Shown here in pieces: positions 1 through 8,620 of a stretch of 64,000 bases of DNA. Both the position numbers and the translations under genes were made by a program. The stretch's first letter is position 1, and the number at the start of each line of letters is the position of its first letter. Location of the stretch: contig JAGFXR010000006.1 in NCBI GenBank assembly GCA_017861365.1, forward strand, positions 124,001-188,000. Direction: 5' to 3'. The notes under the pieces are model-generated. The model had not been told where the DNA came from. It made no database searches and worked only from the letters and a program-made list of their open reading frames with translations. The stretch comes from Oscillospiraceae bacterium (GTDB lineage Bacteria > Bacillota > Clostridia > Oscillospirales > Oscillospiraceae).

Positions 1-41
1 ATCAATTTTGCAACCGATACATCACATTGGAGGAACTCATA

Positions 42-2054
42 ATGAACTATCCTTATCTGCTGTCTCCCATAAAAGTCGGAGACCATGTGCTAAAAAACAG
101 GCTCATCTACCCCAACGCGTCGCCTCATTTTTTACAGGGGCCGGAATCCTATCCGGCGGAGGGATACCGGGCCTATATTGCCAATCTGGCGAAAAACGGC
201 GCGGCGGTGGTCACGGTGGCGGAATGGGACAACTATGAAAATCAGCGTCAGTTTCCCGCCGACATGGACATGTCCCACATGCAGGCCTTTGACTTAAACA
301 ATCCCGCGGTACACAACTATCTCTCCCAGATGGCGGAGGAGGTCCATTTTTACGGTTCCAAGCTGTTTGTATCCTTGACGCTGCCATACCCCAAGGGGTA
401 TTCCGTCCAGGGCGGCATGGTGCATGGGCCGGGGGGCGGAGAGACGCAGCCCATGAGCCGGGACATGATCCCGGAGGTAATCGCCTCCATGGTGAAAAAG
501 GCCCGCTTTTATCAGCTGCTGGGGTATGACGGCCTTTCCATCCGCTGTGACGGCGATTTAACCCCCAGCGAGCATCCCCGTGCGGACGAGTACGGCGGCA
601 ATGTGGAAAATCGCACCCGTCTGCTGCGTGAGGCGCTGGCGGCGGTGAAACAGGAACTGAAGGGTTCTTTTTTAATTGAAGCGGTGATCGCGTGGGAGCA
701 GCCCGATGGCTACGGAATGCGCACTGTGGCGGATTCCGGCTATAGCGCGGAGGAGGCCATGGAATTTGTCCGCCTGATTGAGGGCATTGCAGATATTCTG
801 CAGCTGCGGGAAAACAATGGCTGCACCTCACATCCCACCGGTTATAATTTCTGCAAAGGCATCCACCCCGCCATGGCCTTTGCCGCCCGTATCAAGGCGG
901 CCGACATTCAGATTCTCACCGAGCCCATCGGTGGCTTTCAGGAGCCCGACGAGATGGATGACGCAGTCAAAAAAGGCAAATGTGATTTATTCGGCATCGC
1001 CCGCGGAATCATTGCCGACCCGGAGTATGGAAAAAAGCTTTACAGCGGCAAGGGTGAAGATATTACGCCCTGCCTGAAATGCAATAAATGCCATGGAGTG
1101 CTGTTAAACGAGCATGAGCCCTGGCTGAGCGTGTGCTCAGTGAACCCCGTTCAAAGTCTGGGGCATAAGCTTCAGCGGATGCTGGAAGGGGTTTCGGACG
1201 GGACAAGCAAGAAGGTTGCCGTCATCGGCGGCGGATGCGCGGGTATGCGGGCGGCTATTATAGCCGCCGGACGGGGCCACAAGGTCACGCTGTATGAGAA
1301 AACCGACCATCTGGGCGGTCAGCTCATACACGGGGATTCCTTTTCGTTTAAATGGCCCATCGGAAGCTATAAAAACTGGCTGATCCGGGAGCTGTACCAA
1401 TCGGGTGTGACAGTTCACATGAATACAGAGCCTACTCCTGAGGAAATTGCCGCCGAACGCTATGACGCGGTTCTGGCCGCCACCGGCGCAAAGGCGACTC
1501 TTCCCGCCTCCATCAAGGGGCTGACCAACCCGGACGGTTCCCGTAAAGAGGGCGTTCTGACCTGTATCGATGTCTTCGGCAAAGAGAGTGAGCTGGGAAA
1601 GCATGTCGTGATCTGCGGCGGCTCCGAGGTTGGCGTGGAGACTGCCATGTATCTGTGCGACAACGGGCATGACGTTACCATGCTGACCCGCCAGAACGAA
1701 CTGGCCCACGACGCCTCAAAGCTGCACTACATCACCGCCGCCTGGGTCTGCAAAAAGGACGGTGTCGCCATGGAAAGCCCCGCGTGGGAGCAGTATGAAA
1801 ACCTTCACGGCATTCTCAACGCAACCACCACGCAGGTCAACGGCAATCAGGTAACCTATCGCGACGGACAGGGCGAGGAGCACACCATCACGGCGGACAG
1901 CGTGGTCATCTGCGGCGGCATGACCCCCTGCACCGATGAGGCGCTGGCATATGCCAACCTGAGCAACCAGTTTTTCGCCATCGGAGACTGCAACGGCGCG
2001 GGCAATATTCAGGTGTGCACGGCGGAAGCCTACGCCAGAGTGATGATATTGTAA
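42..2054 (+). CDS. Old-yellow-enzyme-type FMN/FAD/4Fe-4S oxidoreductase (enoate reductase / dienoyl-CoA reductase-like)
   Basis: 670 residues with the layout of 2,4-dienoyl-CoA reductase, enoate reductase and BaiCD/BaiH-type enzymes: an N-terminal FMN TIM barrel (about 1-335), a 4Fe-4S loop with cysteines near 344, 347, 350 and 365 (CLKCNKC then VCSVNP), an FAD fold (GGGCAGM near 396) and a nested NAD(P) fold (VVICGGSEVG near 522). Such enzymes reduce activated C=C bonds with NAD(P)H in the cytoplasm. The start is the ATG at 42, because GGAGG lies 8 bases upstream; an in-frame TTG at 27 has no such support. The segment that usually carries the paired substrate-binding histidines (HxxHG) reads IRCDGD here, so the substrate may differ from that of the paralog at 10664. 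The substrate cannot be named from sequence. Confidence 0.88.
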   Translation: MNYPYLLSPIKVGDHVLKNRLIYPNASPHFLQGPESYPAEGYRAYIANLAKNGAAVVTVAEWDNYENQRQFPADMDMSHMQAFDLNNPAVHNYLSQMAEEVHFYGSKLFVSLTLPYPKGYSVQGGMVHGPGGGETQPMSRDMIPEVIASMVKKARFYQLLGYDGLSIRCDGDLTPSEHPRADEYGGNVENRTRLLREALAAVKQELKGSFLIEAVIAWEQPDGYGMRTVADSGYSAEEAMEFVRLIEGIADILQLRENNGCTSHPTGYNFCKGIHPAMAFAARIKAADIQILTEPIGGFQEPDEMDDAVKKGKCDLFGIARGIIADPEYGKKLYSGKGEDITPCLKCNKCHGVLLNEHEPWLSVCSVNPVQSLGHKLQRMLEGVSDGTSKKVAVIGGGCAGMRAAIIAAGRGHKVTLYEKTDHLGGQLIHGDSFSFKWPIGSYKNWLIRELYQSGVTVHMNTEPTPEEIAAERYDAVLAATGAKATLPASIKGLTNPDGSRKEGVLTCIDVFGKESELGKHVVICGGSEVGVETAMYLCDNGHDVTMLTRQNELAHDASKLHYITAAWVCKKDGVAMESPAWEQYENLHGILNATTTQVNGNQVTYRDGQGEEHTITADSVVICGGMTPCTDEALAYANLSNQFFAIGDCNGAGNIQVCTAEAYARVMIL

Positions 2055-2100
2055 TCCATCCCTCCGCACACAACCGGAACCGGCAGGCATACCGGCTGAC

Positions 2101-2138
2101 GGAGGAGGATCTGCCGGCAACGCGGGAGATCCTCCTCC
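2101..2138. repeat. 12-bp inverted repeat downstream of the first reductase
   Basis: Arms 2101-2112 and 2127-2138 are exact reverse complements (GGAGGAGGATCT and its complement) around a 14-base loop. It lies 46 bases after the reductase stop codon. No T-run follows, so it is either a 3'-end stabiliser or part of the convergent terminator region. Confidence 0.45.
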
Positions 2139-2153
2139 CGGCGGAAAAAGTAA

Positions 2154-2190
2154 AGACAGAGTCCAGGGCGTGTGCCGCTGGACTCTGTCT
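2154..2190 (-). terminator. Hairpin terminator for the iron alcohol dehydrogenase
   Basis: Perfect 13-bp arms (2154-2166 and 2178-2190) enclose an 11-base loop. Read on the minus strand the stem is followed by TTACTTTTT, which fits a Rho-independent terminator for the gene ending at 2270. It may also stop transcripts from the convergent reductase. Confidence 0.65.
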
Positions 2191-2269
2191 CTCATTATGT
2201 GAACTATATACGGAACGACTCGTTTTTGAATCATTCCATACCGGTCAGCCGTTTATGGCCGCTCCGGTA

Positions 2270-3424
2270 TTATCCCTCATAAGCGCGCTGGAAGATGCCG
2301 ATGATATCCTTCTTGGTTGCTTTTCTGGGATTGGTCAGGCTGCAGGCATCCTTCATTGCGTTTTCAGCCATGATGTCGAAGTCCTCGGGCTTGACACCCA
2401 GCTCATTGAGGTTGGCGGGGATACCCAGCTGCTTGCTGATGGTACGAATGGCGGCGATGGCTTTATCCGCGGCGTCACCGGTGGACAGTCCGCTGATGTT
2501 CTCGCCGAAGGCCTCCGCAATATCACGGAACCGATTTAAGTTGCCGATCAGGTTAAATTCCTCCACGAAGGGCAGCAGGATGGCGTTGCAGACACCGTGG
2601 GGCAGATTGTAGTAGCCGCCCAGCTGGTGCGCCATCGCGTGGACATAGCCCAGCGAAGCGTTGTTAAAGGCGATACCGGCCAGATACTGAGCATAGGCCA
2701 TCTTGTCGCGGGCCTTCATATACTCGCCGTTGGCAACCGCTTTGGGCAGGTACTGATAGATCATCTTGATGGCCATCAGTGCCGCAGCGTCCGTCAGGGG
2801 GTTTGCGGCGGTGGAGACATACGCCTCAATGGCGTGGGTCAGCGCGTCCATTCCGGTGGCGGCGGTGAGAGAAGGCGGCATGCCCTTCATCAGCTCAGGG
2901 TCATTGATGGCAATACGGGGGGTGACTCTCCAGTCGATAATCGCCATCTTCACCTTGCGGGATGTATCTGTAATGATACAGAAACGGGTGATCTCAGAGG
3001 CGGTGCCAGCGGTGGTGTTGATGGCCAGCAGCGGAATCATTTCGTTGGTGGAGCGGTCCACGCCCTCATAATCTCCGATTTTGCCGCCATTGCTCACTAC
3101 CAGGCCGATTCCTTTGGCGCAGTCGTGAGACGAGCCGCCGCCCAGAGAAATGATGGAATCGCAGCCCCACTGCTGATAGGCCTCTACGCCCTTTGCCACA
3201 TTCACGTCGGTGGGATTGGGCTCCGCTCCTCCGAATACATGGGAATCCACACCCGCGGCCTTCAGAATCTCCTGAACCTCTGTTGCCATCGGTGTAGAGG
3301 CAAGGAAGGCGTCGGTTACGATCATGCTCTTATTTGCGTTGAGGCTTTTCATCAGGCCACCGCACTCTTTGACAGATCCTTCGCCAAAAACGTTACGGGT
3401 AGGAAGAAAATAATAAGTTGACAT
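2270..3424 (-). CDS. Iron-containing alcohol dehydrogenase (1,3-propanediol / lactaldehyde dehydrogenase type)
   Basis: 384 residues, the normal length for group III iron alcohol dehydrogenases. The nucleotide-binding segment GGGSSHDCAKG sits near residue 95. The metal ligands expected for the family are present: Asp193 and His197 in MDALTHAIEAY, His262 in VHAMAHQLGG and His276 in LPHGVCNAILLP. These enzymes interconvert alcohols and aldehydes or ketones with NAD(H) in the cytoplasm, usually as the last step of fermentation. AAAGGAG upstream of ATG 3424 supports the start. It stands alone, convergent with the reductase before it. DhaT-, FucO- and YiaY-like roles all remain possible. Confidence 0.93.
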   Translation of the reverse strand: MSTYYFLPTRNVFGEGSVKECGGLMKSLNANKSMIVTDAFLASTPMATEVQEILKAAGVDSHVFGGAEPNPTDVNVAKGVEAYQQWGCDSIISLGGGSSHDCAKGIGLVVSNGGKIGDYEGVDRSTNEMIPLLAINTTAGTASEITRFCIITDTSRKVKMAIIDWRVTPRIAINDPELMKGMPPSLTAATGMDALTHAIEAYVSTAANPLTDAAALMAIKMIYQYLPKAVANGEYMKARDKMAYAQYLAGIAFNNASLGYVHAMAHQLGGYYNLPHGVCNAILLPFVEEFNLIGNLNRFRDIAEAFGENISGLSTGDAADKAIAAIRTISKQLGIPANLNELGVKPEDFDIMAENAMKDACSLTNPRKATKKDIIGIFQRAYEG

Positions 3425-3846
3425 AGTATTGGTCTCCTTTTATAGTGTGATAACGCGGTTGTGTTGATGGTTATAACGGTATCCCAAATGAGCAAAAAGT
3501 TCAAGAATAGTTTGTATTTTAACAATTCAAGTTTGGTTTTAATTCAATTGGTTATTTTTTTGACAATCAGGTGCTATATGCGTCAAATCTTATAATTTGA
3601 TTCTTCCATTTTTATATTACAATATACATTATTTCAATTGTTAATTTATCCACAAGAAATAGCGCATGACATCGGATGATCTGCTCATATCATTCGAATG
3701 CTTTGATTCTCAAGATTGTTATATTTTTATCAGAATAGTAACTTTTCATGCTTAAAACGTGCTATTTTTGACTTTTTGCACAATCAAATGATCTGTTCCC
3801 CGGTACTCAAAACGCTAGCTGCCCCATTCCGGCCTTCCATCATCCG

Positions 3847-3895
3847 CAGACAGAGGGTGGGGCGCGCCAAATCGGTGCGCCCCACCCTCTGTCTG
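3847..3895. repeat. Perfect 19-bp GC-rich hairpin in a non-coding stretch
   Basis: Arms 3847-3865 and 3877-3895 are exact reverse complements around an 11-base loop. Neither side has a T-run, and no gene ends nearby on either strand (both flanking genes start here), so it does not look like an ordinary terminator. It could be a REP-like repeat, a small-RNA end or an attenuator in the ridA leader. Confidence 0.6.
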
Positions 3896-3922
3896 ACCGG
3901 ACTTTCATGGATGCGGTGACTC

Positions 3923-3951
3923 TTGACTTTCCCCCTGCGTCATGTTAGGGT
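3923..3951 (+). promoter_or_regulatory. Candidate sigma-70 promoter for ridA
   Basis: TTGACT (3923-3928), a 17-base spacer and TAGGGT (3946-3951), about 70 bases before the ridA start. The -10 box is weak, so this is tentative. Confidence 0.35.
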
Positions 3952-4020
3952 AAAAGAAGTTCCTGCCAAATCCAATTACAATGCGTTGCTTTATTTGCAT
4001 TTTTCAGGAGGTTCACGATC

Positions 4021-4392
4021 ATGAATAAAATTGAAACAGCCCTTGCCCCTGCCGCCATCGGCCCCTATTCTCAAGCGTATGTATCGAATCATTTTCTCTT
4101 CACATCCGGTCAGATTCCTCTTTCTCCCGTCACCGGAGAAGTAGTGGGATCCGACATTACAGAACAGGCGGCCCAGGTCATGAAAAATCTTGGCGCCCTC
4201 TTAGACGCCGCTGGCACCTCGTTTGCCAACGTCGTAAAAGTTACATGTTTTTTATCCGACATGGCTGATTTTGCGGCATTCAACAGCGTATATGAAACTT
4301 ATTTTACCAGCCACCCCGCCCGTTCCTGCGTCGCGGTCAAGCAACTACCCAAGAGCGTCCTCTGCGAGGTCGAGCTCATCGCCGAAGTATAA
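4021..4392 (+). CDS. ridA: RidA family reactive enamine/imine deaminase
   Basis: 123 residues, full length for the RidA/YjgF/UK114 family. The family hydrolyses reactive 2-aminoacrylate and other enamines released by PLP enzymes, protecting cytoplasmic PLP enzymes. Typical features are IGPYSQA near 13, SGQIPL near 29 and the conserved Arg101 in PARSCVAV, which binds the substrate carboxylate in active members. AGGAGG at 4006-4011 precedes ATG 4021 by 9 bases. It is followed by a strong terminator and appears monocistronic. Confidence 0.95.
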   Translation: MNKIETALAPAAIGPYSQAYVSNHFLFTSGQIPLSPVTGEVVGSDITEQAAQVMKNLGALLDAAGTSFANVVKVTCFLSDMADFAAFNSVYETYFTSHPARSCVAVKQLPKSVLCEVELIAEV

Positions 4393-4455
4393 GCGGAACT
4401 CAGCCCTTCTATGAGGCCTCCAAAACTTGCTTTCGATATAATAAGTCGGATAAAG

Positions 4456-4502
4456 GGCAGCCCATGACGATCAAACATGATCGTCATGGGCTGCCTGCTT
4501 TT
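4456..4502 (+). terminator. Rho-independent terminator of ridA
   Basis: Perfect 18-bp arms (4456-4473 and 4478-4495) with a 4-base loop, then a T-rich run at about 4499-4508. The run reaches the 3' end of the convergent amidase gene. Confidence 0.88.
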
Positions 4503-4503
4503 T

Positions 4504-5280
4504 TTATTTTCCCAACAAATTTAACAGCCGAGACAGCATAACCGCCATTGCCTCGCGGGTTAAAAAGCTCTTGTACTTCTTGTCTCCGTTTGCGTCACCC
4601 TTAATCAGCCCTGCCGCTTCCACAGTTTCCCGCTCGTCGGCGCTCCAATCGGACGGCTCCTGCTCACCCAGCTGCTCCAGGTAAACTGCCATCATTTCGT
4701 TAAATTGATCCTGAGTCATAGTATCCTCCTCCGTAGTTGTCGTGGTCTCCAGCCGCGCCAGAAAGGCCTCCCACTGGGTTTCATCGTTCACATAAGGCGC
4801 GGGACAGGTCTTGTGGGTCACGTCGTAGTGCCGTATCACATGATCCGCCGCAATACTGTAGGTCTCCATCAGTGCCTTGACCAGCTCCACCGCCTGATCG
4901 ACGGTTTCATCGTCAAAATACCAGCCGGACGAGCTGGCTGAGGTATCTGACGTATCGTTGTGACAGGCTAGCTCAATGCCGATACTATTGCTGTTTCTGC
5001 ACTCGTCATGATAGTACGTCCCGGAGGTGCCGCAGTGCCATGCCTTGTTCACCGGGGCAACACTCTGATAAATCTGTGCGTCCTCACTGGCATGCCCAAC
5101 AAAGTAATGCGCCGACGCCTCCCGCCCGGAGGTCGTAAAATACTTTGCGTTGGCTTTGCCGGTGCCGGTGCTGCCGGTATAGTGCATGACGATATAGCTG
5201 ATGGTACGTGAGGAACAGGCCGTATAATTACCGCTGTTGCACGGATAATCCGTGTTGATGCTGAGATCGCTCAAGCTCAT
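4504..5280 (-). CDS. N-acetylmuramoyl-L-alanine amidase (phage-type endolysin)
   Basis: 258 residues. Residues about 25-170 form an Amidase_2 (type 2, zinc-dependent) domain that cleaves the bond between N-acetylmuramic acid and the peptide stem. Likely zinc ligands are the His of VMHYTGS near 33 and the His near 150 in RHYDVTHKTCP. A Thr-rich linker follows, and then about 50 residues resemble one SLH motif (LIKGDANGDKKYKSFLTREA), probably for wall binding. There is no signal peptide, so export would depend on a holin, which fits the small membrane protein just upstream. The start overlaps a tiny upstream frame by ATGA. It is probably a domesticated prophage lysis gene or a gene-transfer remnant, since no other phage genes are nearby. 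Confidence 0.85.
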   Translation of the reverse strand: MSLSDLSINTDYPCNSGNYTACSSRTISYIVMHYTGSTGTGKANAKYFTTSGREASAHYFVGHASEDAQIYQSVAPVNKAWHCGTSGTYYHDECRNSNSIGIELACHNDTSDTSASSSGWYFDDETVDQAVELVKALMETYSIAADHVIRHYDVTHKTCPAPYVNDETQWEAFLARLETTTTTEEDTMTQDQFNEMMAVYLEQLGEQEPSDWSADERETVEAAGLIKGDANGDKKYKSFLTREAMAVMLSRLLNLLGK

Positions 5281-5351
5281 ATGCCCTCAGGCCCCTCTCC
5301 AAATCCCTTTTCATCATCCTCATCATCCGGTTGAAGCATCCATTGAACCAT
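5277..5351 (-). CDS. Possible 24-residue peptide between holin and amidase genes
   Basis: A tiny frame starts with MVQWMLQP, becomes very acidic (DDEDDEK) and ends GEGPEGI. Its TGA overlaps the amidase ATG as ATGA, which suggests translational coupling. A weak GGGG-type ribosome binding site lies just upstream. Function is unknown; it may act only to couple translation of the amidase. Confidence 0.3.
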   Translation of the reverse strand: MVQWMLQPDDEDDEKGFGEGPEGI

Positions 5352-5380
5352 ATTTATCACCCCGCCGCCTCGTGTTTTCG

Positions 5381-5767
5381 TTACGCGCTGGTCGCGGAGG
5401 ATGTGCTGGTGGTTGTATCACTGGCCGTGGTCTCCGTGCTGCCGGTACTTTCATCGGTTTCGGCCGCCGCATTCAGCTCTGTACTGACACTCTGGGCGAT
5501 GGCCGCCGCGGTATCGATCGTACTGTCGTCGGTGGCTTGCGCAACAGTGGTGGCAACAGTGGCCGCCGTGGAGGCCGCCGCCGCCGCCGCTTTGGCGTCG
5601 AGATAGCCCTCCGCCACCAGATAACCGATCACAGAAACCGCGATCAGGCTTCCGCCCACCACGGTCTCCCCCTGGAGAACGGTGATAATTCCAGTCACAA
5701 TTCCGCTGACCGCTGCAAGGAACTTACGGCTTAACAGGTTTTTCAGTTTTGTTACTAAGGTTGACAT
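5381..5767 (-). CDS. Small holin-like membrane protein with Ala/Thr/Ser-rich tail
   Basis: 128 residues when started at ATG 5767, which has GAGGAGGG about 8 bases upstream; longer in-frame extension lacks such a site. Residues about 15-50 hold two short hydrophobic segments (FLAAVSGIVTGIITVL and VGGSLIAVSVIGYLVAEGYL), as in several phage holin families. The rest is low-complexity Ala-, Thr- and Ser-rich sequence. It sits immediately upstream of the amidase in the same orientation, the usual holin-endolysin order. The holin role is inferred from size, topology and context. Confidence 0.65.
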   Translation of the reverse strand: MSTLVTKLKNLLSRKFLAAVSGIVTGIITVLQGETVVGGSLIAVSVIGYLVAEGYLDAKAAAAAASTAATVATTVAQATDDSTIDTAAAIAQSVSTELNAAAETDESTGSTETTASDTTTSTSSATSA

Positions 5768-5930
5768 CTTTTTTCCCTCCTCATCCAATTATATGTTGAC
5801 GCGCCAAGTTGCGACTTTCCGCAACACCATTTTCCAACATTTTTTTATTTGAAATTACTTTGATACTTGCGGCACTCTCTTTTTCCTTTCCGTACCATCC
5901 CGCCGCGCGGCATACCTGCGCCGTTTCAGC

Positions 5931-5958
5931 TTGCGCTGCGTCTGGATTGATGTATAAT
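5931..5958 (+). promoter_or_regulatory. Candidate promoter for oligoendopeptidase F
   Basis: TTGCGC (5931-5936), a 16-base spacer and a consensus TATAAT (5953-5958), leaving a leader of about 140 bases before the pepF start. Confidence 0.5.
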
Positions 5959-6104
5959 ACAAGAGCATGAAAATAGTCCGGACAGCCCGGCAACAACTTG
6001 AGCCGTCCTCAGGTATAAAACAGGCGCAAGGCGCAAACGATGAGCGAAAGGCTCTCTTTCCGCACAGAGATGAACATTTTGATTGAAAAAAGGAGATTAA
6101 CAGA

Positions 6105-7880
6105 ATGACGGAACACCGGATAGACGACAGATGGGATTTGTCTCACATATATGAAAATGACCAGGCGTGGGAAGCTGCTTTTCAGAAGCTGATCACCCTG
6201 TCGGAGGAGCTTCCCGCCTACTGCGGCTGCCTGGGAGAGCCTTCCAAGCTGCTGGAATACCTGAATCTGGATGAGCGCATCGGCCGGCTCGCCCAAAGAA
6301 TCGGGCAGTATGCCGGTCTGCATTCCGACGAGGACGCGACCAATATGCAATATATGTCTATGAAAGGAAGGGCGGAGCGCTTTTTTTCTGAGCTGGGCGG
6401 GAAGCAAGCCTTTTTTACCCCTGAAATTCTGGCGATGCCGGAGGAACAGGTACTGTCCATGCTGCGTGAGGTTCCCGGACTGGAGCCCTATCGCTTCGCC
6501 CTGGAATCGATTTTAAGGGAAAAGCCCCATACCCTTGACAAGCAGGGAGAGGAGCTTTTGGCCTACGCGTCGGACTGCCTGTCCGCTCCCCAGACCGTCT
6601 CCAATCTGCTTCGGCACGCGGATTTGAAGTTCTCGAAGATTGAGGACGCAAACGGCTCGGAAGTGGAATTAAACGAAGGGAATTATCCTGCGTTTCTCAT
6701 GTCCAAAGACAGGCGGGTCAGAAAAGACGCCTTTGAGTCCGTGCTGGGAGCTTACGAAACCTTCCGCAACACCTTCGCGGGGCTGCTGGTTTCCTCGGTC
6801 AAAACCTGCGTGTTCAACGCGAACATGCGGCACTACCCTTCCGCCTTGTCCGGTGTCCTGGATCATGACAACATCCCCACCGAGGTCTATCATAACACCA
6901 TTGACGCCGTGGGCGCGGGCATTGCGTCTCTGCACCGGTATGTGGGACTGAAAAAGCGAATGCTGGGCGTGGAGGAGCTGCATATTTACGACCTGTATGC
7001 TCCCGTTATAGACATTCCAGACGAGCATATTGAGTTTGACGAGGCTGTCACAACTATTAAAACCGCCCTTCAGCCCATGGGAAAACCGTATATTGACCGG
7101 TTCCAGGAGGGCATTGACAGCCGCTGGGTAGACCGCTATCCCAGAATGGGCAAGGTCTCCGGCGCGTATTCCTCCGGCAGCTATGACACCATGCCATATA
7201 TCCTGCTGAACTATAACTACACCCTGGAGGATGTTCTGACGCTGGCCCATGAGATGGGGCATTCCCTGCACACCCGCTATACCGTGGAGCAGCAGCCGTT
7301 TGTCTATTCGGATTACGCTCTGTTTTGTGCTGAAGTGGCATCCATCACCAATGAGATCATGGTCAGCCGTTATCTGTGTGACCGCGAAACCGATCCCCAA
7401 AAGCGTCTGCATCTCATCTCCCTGGCGCTGGAGCAGATCAGAACCACAGTATTCCGGCAAACCCTGTTTGCCGAATTTGAGCTGTATCTCCATGAAGAGC
7501 TGGAAAAGGGCATGATGCCTATGGCGGATGAGCTGTGCCAGGTATGGCATGAGCTGAACTTAAAATATTACGGAGATCAGCTCATCATTGACCCTCTCAT
7601 TGATGTGGAGTGGGCAAGGATTCCCCATTTTTACACTGATTTTTATGTGTATCAGTACGTCACCGGATACGCCGCCGCCAGTGCCTTTGCCGAAATGCTG
7701 ATGACGGGTGAGGAGGGTGCCTTAGAGCGGTATCAAGGCTTCCTGAAGAGCGGAAGCAGCGACTATCCCGTGTCAATCCTGCAAAAGGCCGGCGTTGACA
7801 TGACACAGAAAAAGCCCTTCCAGCAGGTGCTGGCCCGATTTGACGCGCTGCTGGACGCGCTGGAAGCGGAGCTGAAATAA
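6105..7880 (+). CDS. pepF: Oligoendopeptidase F (M3B metallopeptidase)
   Basis: 591 residues, full length for the PepF/M3B family, cytoplasmic zinc enzymes that cut peptides of roughly 7-20 residues. The catalytic motif HEMGH is present (His382, Glu383, His386), preceded by an NYNYTLEDVLTLA segment and followed by the family's EVASITNEI region, which supplies the third ligand. AGGAG about 10 bases before ATG 6105 supports the start. It is monocistronic, with its own promoter candidate and a large hairpin at the end. It would process peptides imported by the Opp system at 33.9-39.5 kb. Confidence 0.95.
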   Translation: MTEHRIDDRWDLSHIYENDQAWEAAFQKLITLSEELPAYCGCLGEPSKLLEYLNLDERIGRLAQRIGQYAGLHSDEDATNMQYMSMKGRAERFFSELGGKQAFFTPEILAMPEEQVLSMLREVPGLEPYRFALESILREKPHTLDKQGEELLAYASDCLSAPQTVSNLLRHADLKFSKIEDANGSEVELNEGNYPAFLMSKDRRVRKDAFESVLGAYETFRNTFAGLLVSSVKTCVFNANMRHYPSALSGVLDHDNIPTEVYHNTIDAVGAGIASLHRYVGLKKRMLGVEELHIYDLYAPVIDIPDEHIEFDEAVTTIKTALQPMGKPYIDRFQEGIDSRWVDRYPRMGKVSGAYSSGSYDTMPYILLNYNYTLEDVLTLAHEMGHSLHTRYTVEQQPFVYSDYALFCAEVASITNEIMVSRYLCDRETDPQKRLHLISLALEQIRTTVFRQTLFAEFELYLHEELEKGMMPMADELCQVWHELNLKYYGDQLIIDPLIDVEWARIPHFYTDFYVYQYVTGYAAASAFAEMLMTGEEGALERYQGFLKSGSSDYPVSILQKAGVDMTQKKPFQQVLARFDALLDALEAELK

Positions 7881-7914
7881 TCCCGCTTGGGGCAGGGCCG
7901 CTCAACTCACTAGA

Positions 7915-7972
7915 TGATACAAGCACGGCGGCTCAATCCCTCGAAAAGGATTGAGCCGCCGTGCTTGTATCA
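7915..7972. terminator. 25-bp perfect hairpin between convergent genes
   Basis: Arms 7915-7939 and 7948-7972 are exact reverse complements with an 8-base loop. It lies between the stop of pepF and the 3' end of the convergent P-loop gene. TTACATTTTT follows on the plus strand, so it probably ends pepF transcription and may work in both directions. Confidence 0.8.
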
Positions 7973-8060
7973 CATTACATTTTTAAGTCTTTATCATCAC
8001 ATAGCCCACACTGCGCGGCAAGCGAATTACACACTGCATCCGCATCAGTGGACTCCGCCG

Positions 8061-8471
8061 TCAAAAATATCTGCGCACGCCTTCCCTAGCCTGGCTCTGA
8101 TCCGCACTGATGGTCACGGTAAATTTGATATTGTTTGTCTCGGAGAATGTTTCCAGCCACTTGAGGAACACCTCTACCTCCGGGCCTGGCTCCACAGGAA
8201 CAATTTTACTCAGGCTGTCGATGAAAACATGAGTGATATCGAAATTACTGGCATAGAGACCGGCAATAAAACCCTTGAGGACGTCAAAACTGGAGAGATC
8301 AAATTCATTGGCGTCGACCAGACGAATATTGTGATGCACATCATAAATGAGTTTAGGGCCGCGCTCAATGGCAACCACATAACCGTTTTCGGTGCTGACC
8401 GCCTGATTGATCAGGTCGATCATCTGCTTTGTTTTACCCGAACCCTTCAGTCCCATGATGACTTTAACCAT
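8061..8471 (-). CDS. Small P-loop NTPase of unknown role
   Basis: 136 residues. A Walker A motif, MGLKGSGKTKQM, lies at the N-terminus (about 6-17). A hydrophobic strand ending in aspartate (THVFIDSLSK near 84) could be Walker B. The protein resembles a minimal RecA/PilT-like nucleotide-binding domain without its usual partner domains. AAGGAG upstream of ATG 8471 favours this start over a GTG three codons earlier. No operon partner is evident. The name twitching-motility protein would be misleading, since no pilus genes are nearby. Confidence 0.75.
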   Translation of the reverse strand: MVKVIMGLKGSGKTKQMIDLINQAVSTENGYVVAIERGPKLIYDVHHNIRLVDANEFDLSSFDVLKGFIAGLYASNFDITHVFIDSLSKIVPVEPGPEVEVFLKWLETFSETNNIKFTVTISADQSQAREGVRRYF

Positions 8472-8620
8472 AAGAATCACTCCTTATTTTAACCACCGGA
8501 GAGGCACGTCCGGTTTCTGCCTCTATGTTATCATTTTTGTATGAACTTTTCAAGATCATTGTAATCATTTGCACAGAATTGATGAAGAATTACAAAAAAT
8601 GACGTCATTTGATTCGTTCT

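Larger units (their letters stand above)
3425..4020. other. Long intergenic region between divergent genes
   Basis: About 600 bases without a convincing gene. The first 350 bases are strongly AT-rich and lie upstream of the alcohol dehydrogenase. The second half holds a 19-bp perfect hairpin and a promoter-like pair ahead of ridA. An open frame at 3716-3919 crosses the hairpin and has no ribosome binding site, so it is not taken as a gene. Confidence 0.6.

Noticed and set aside
27-41. TTG start extending the first reductase by five residues
   Set aside because: The ATG at 42 has GGAGG at ideal spacing; the extension contains that site.
5781-5996. 71-residue minus-strand open frame between holin and pepF
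   Set aside because: It crosses the pepF promoter candidate, has no ribosome binding site and no protein-like pattern.
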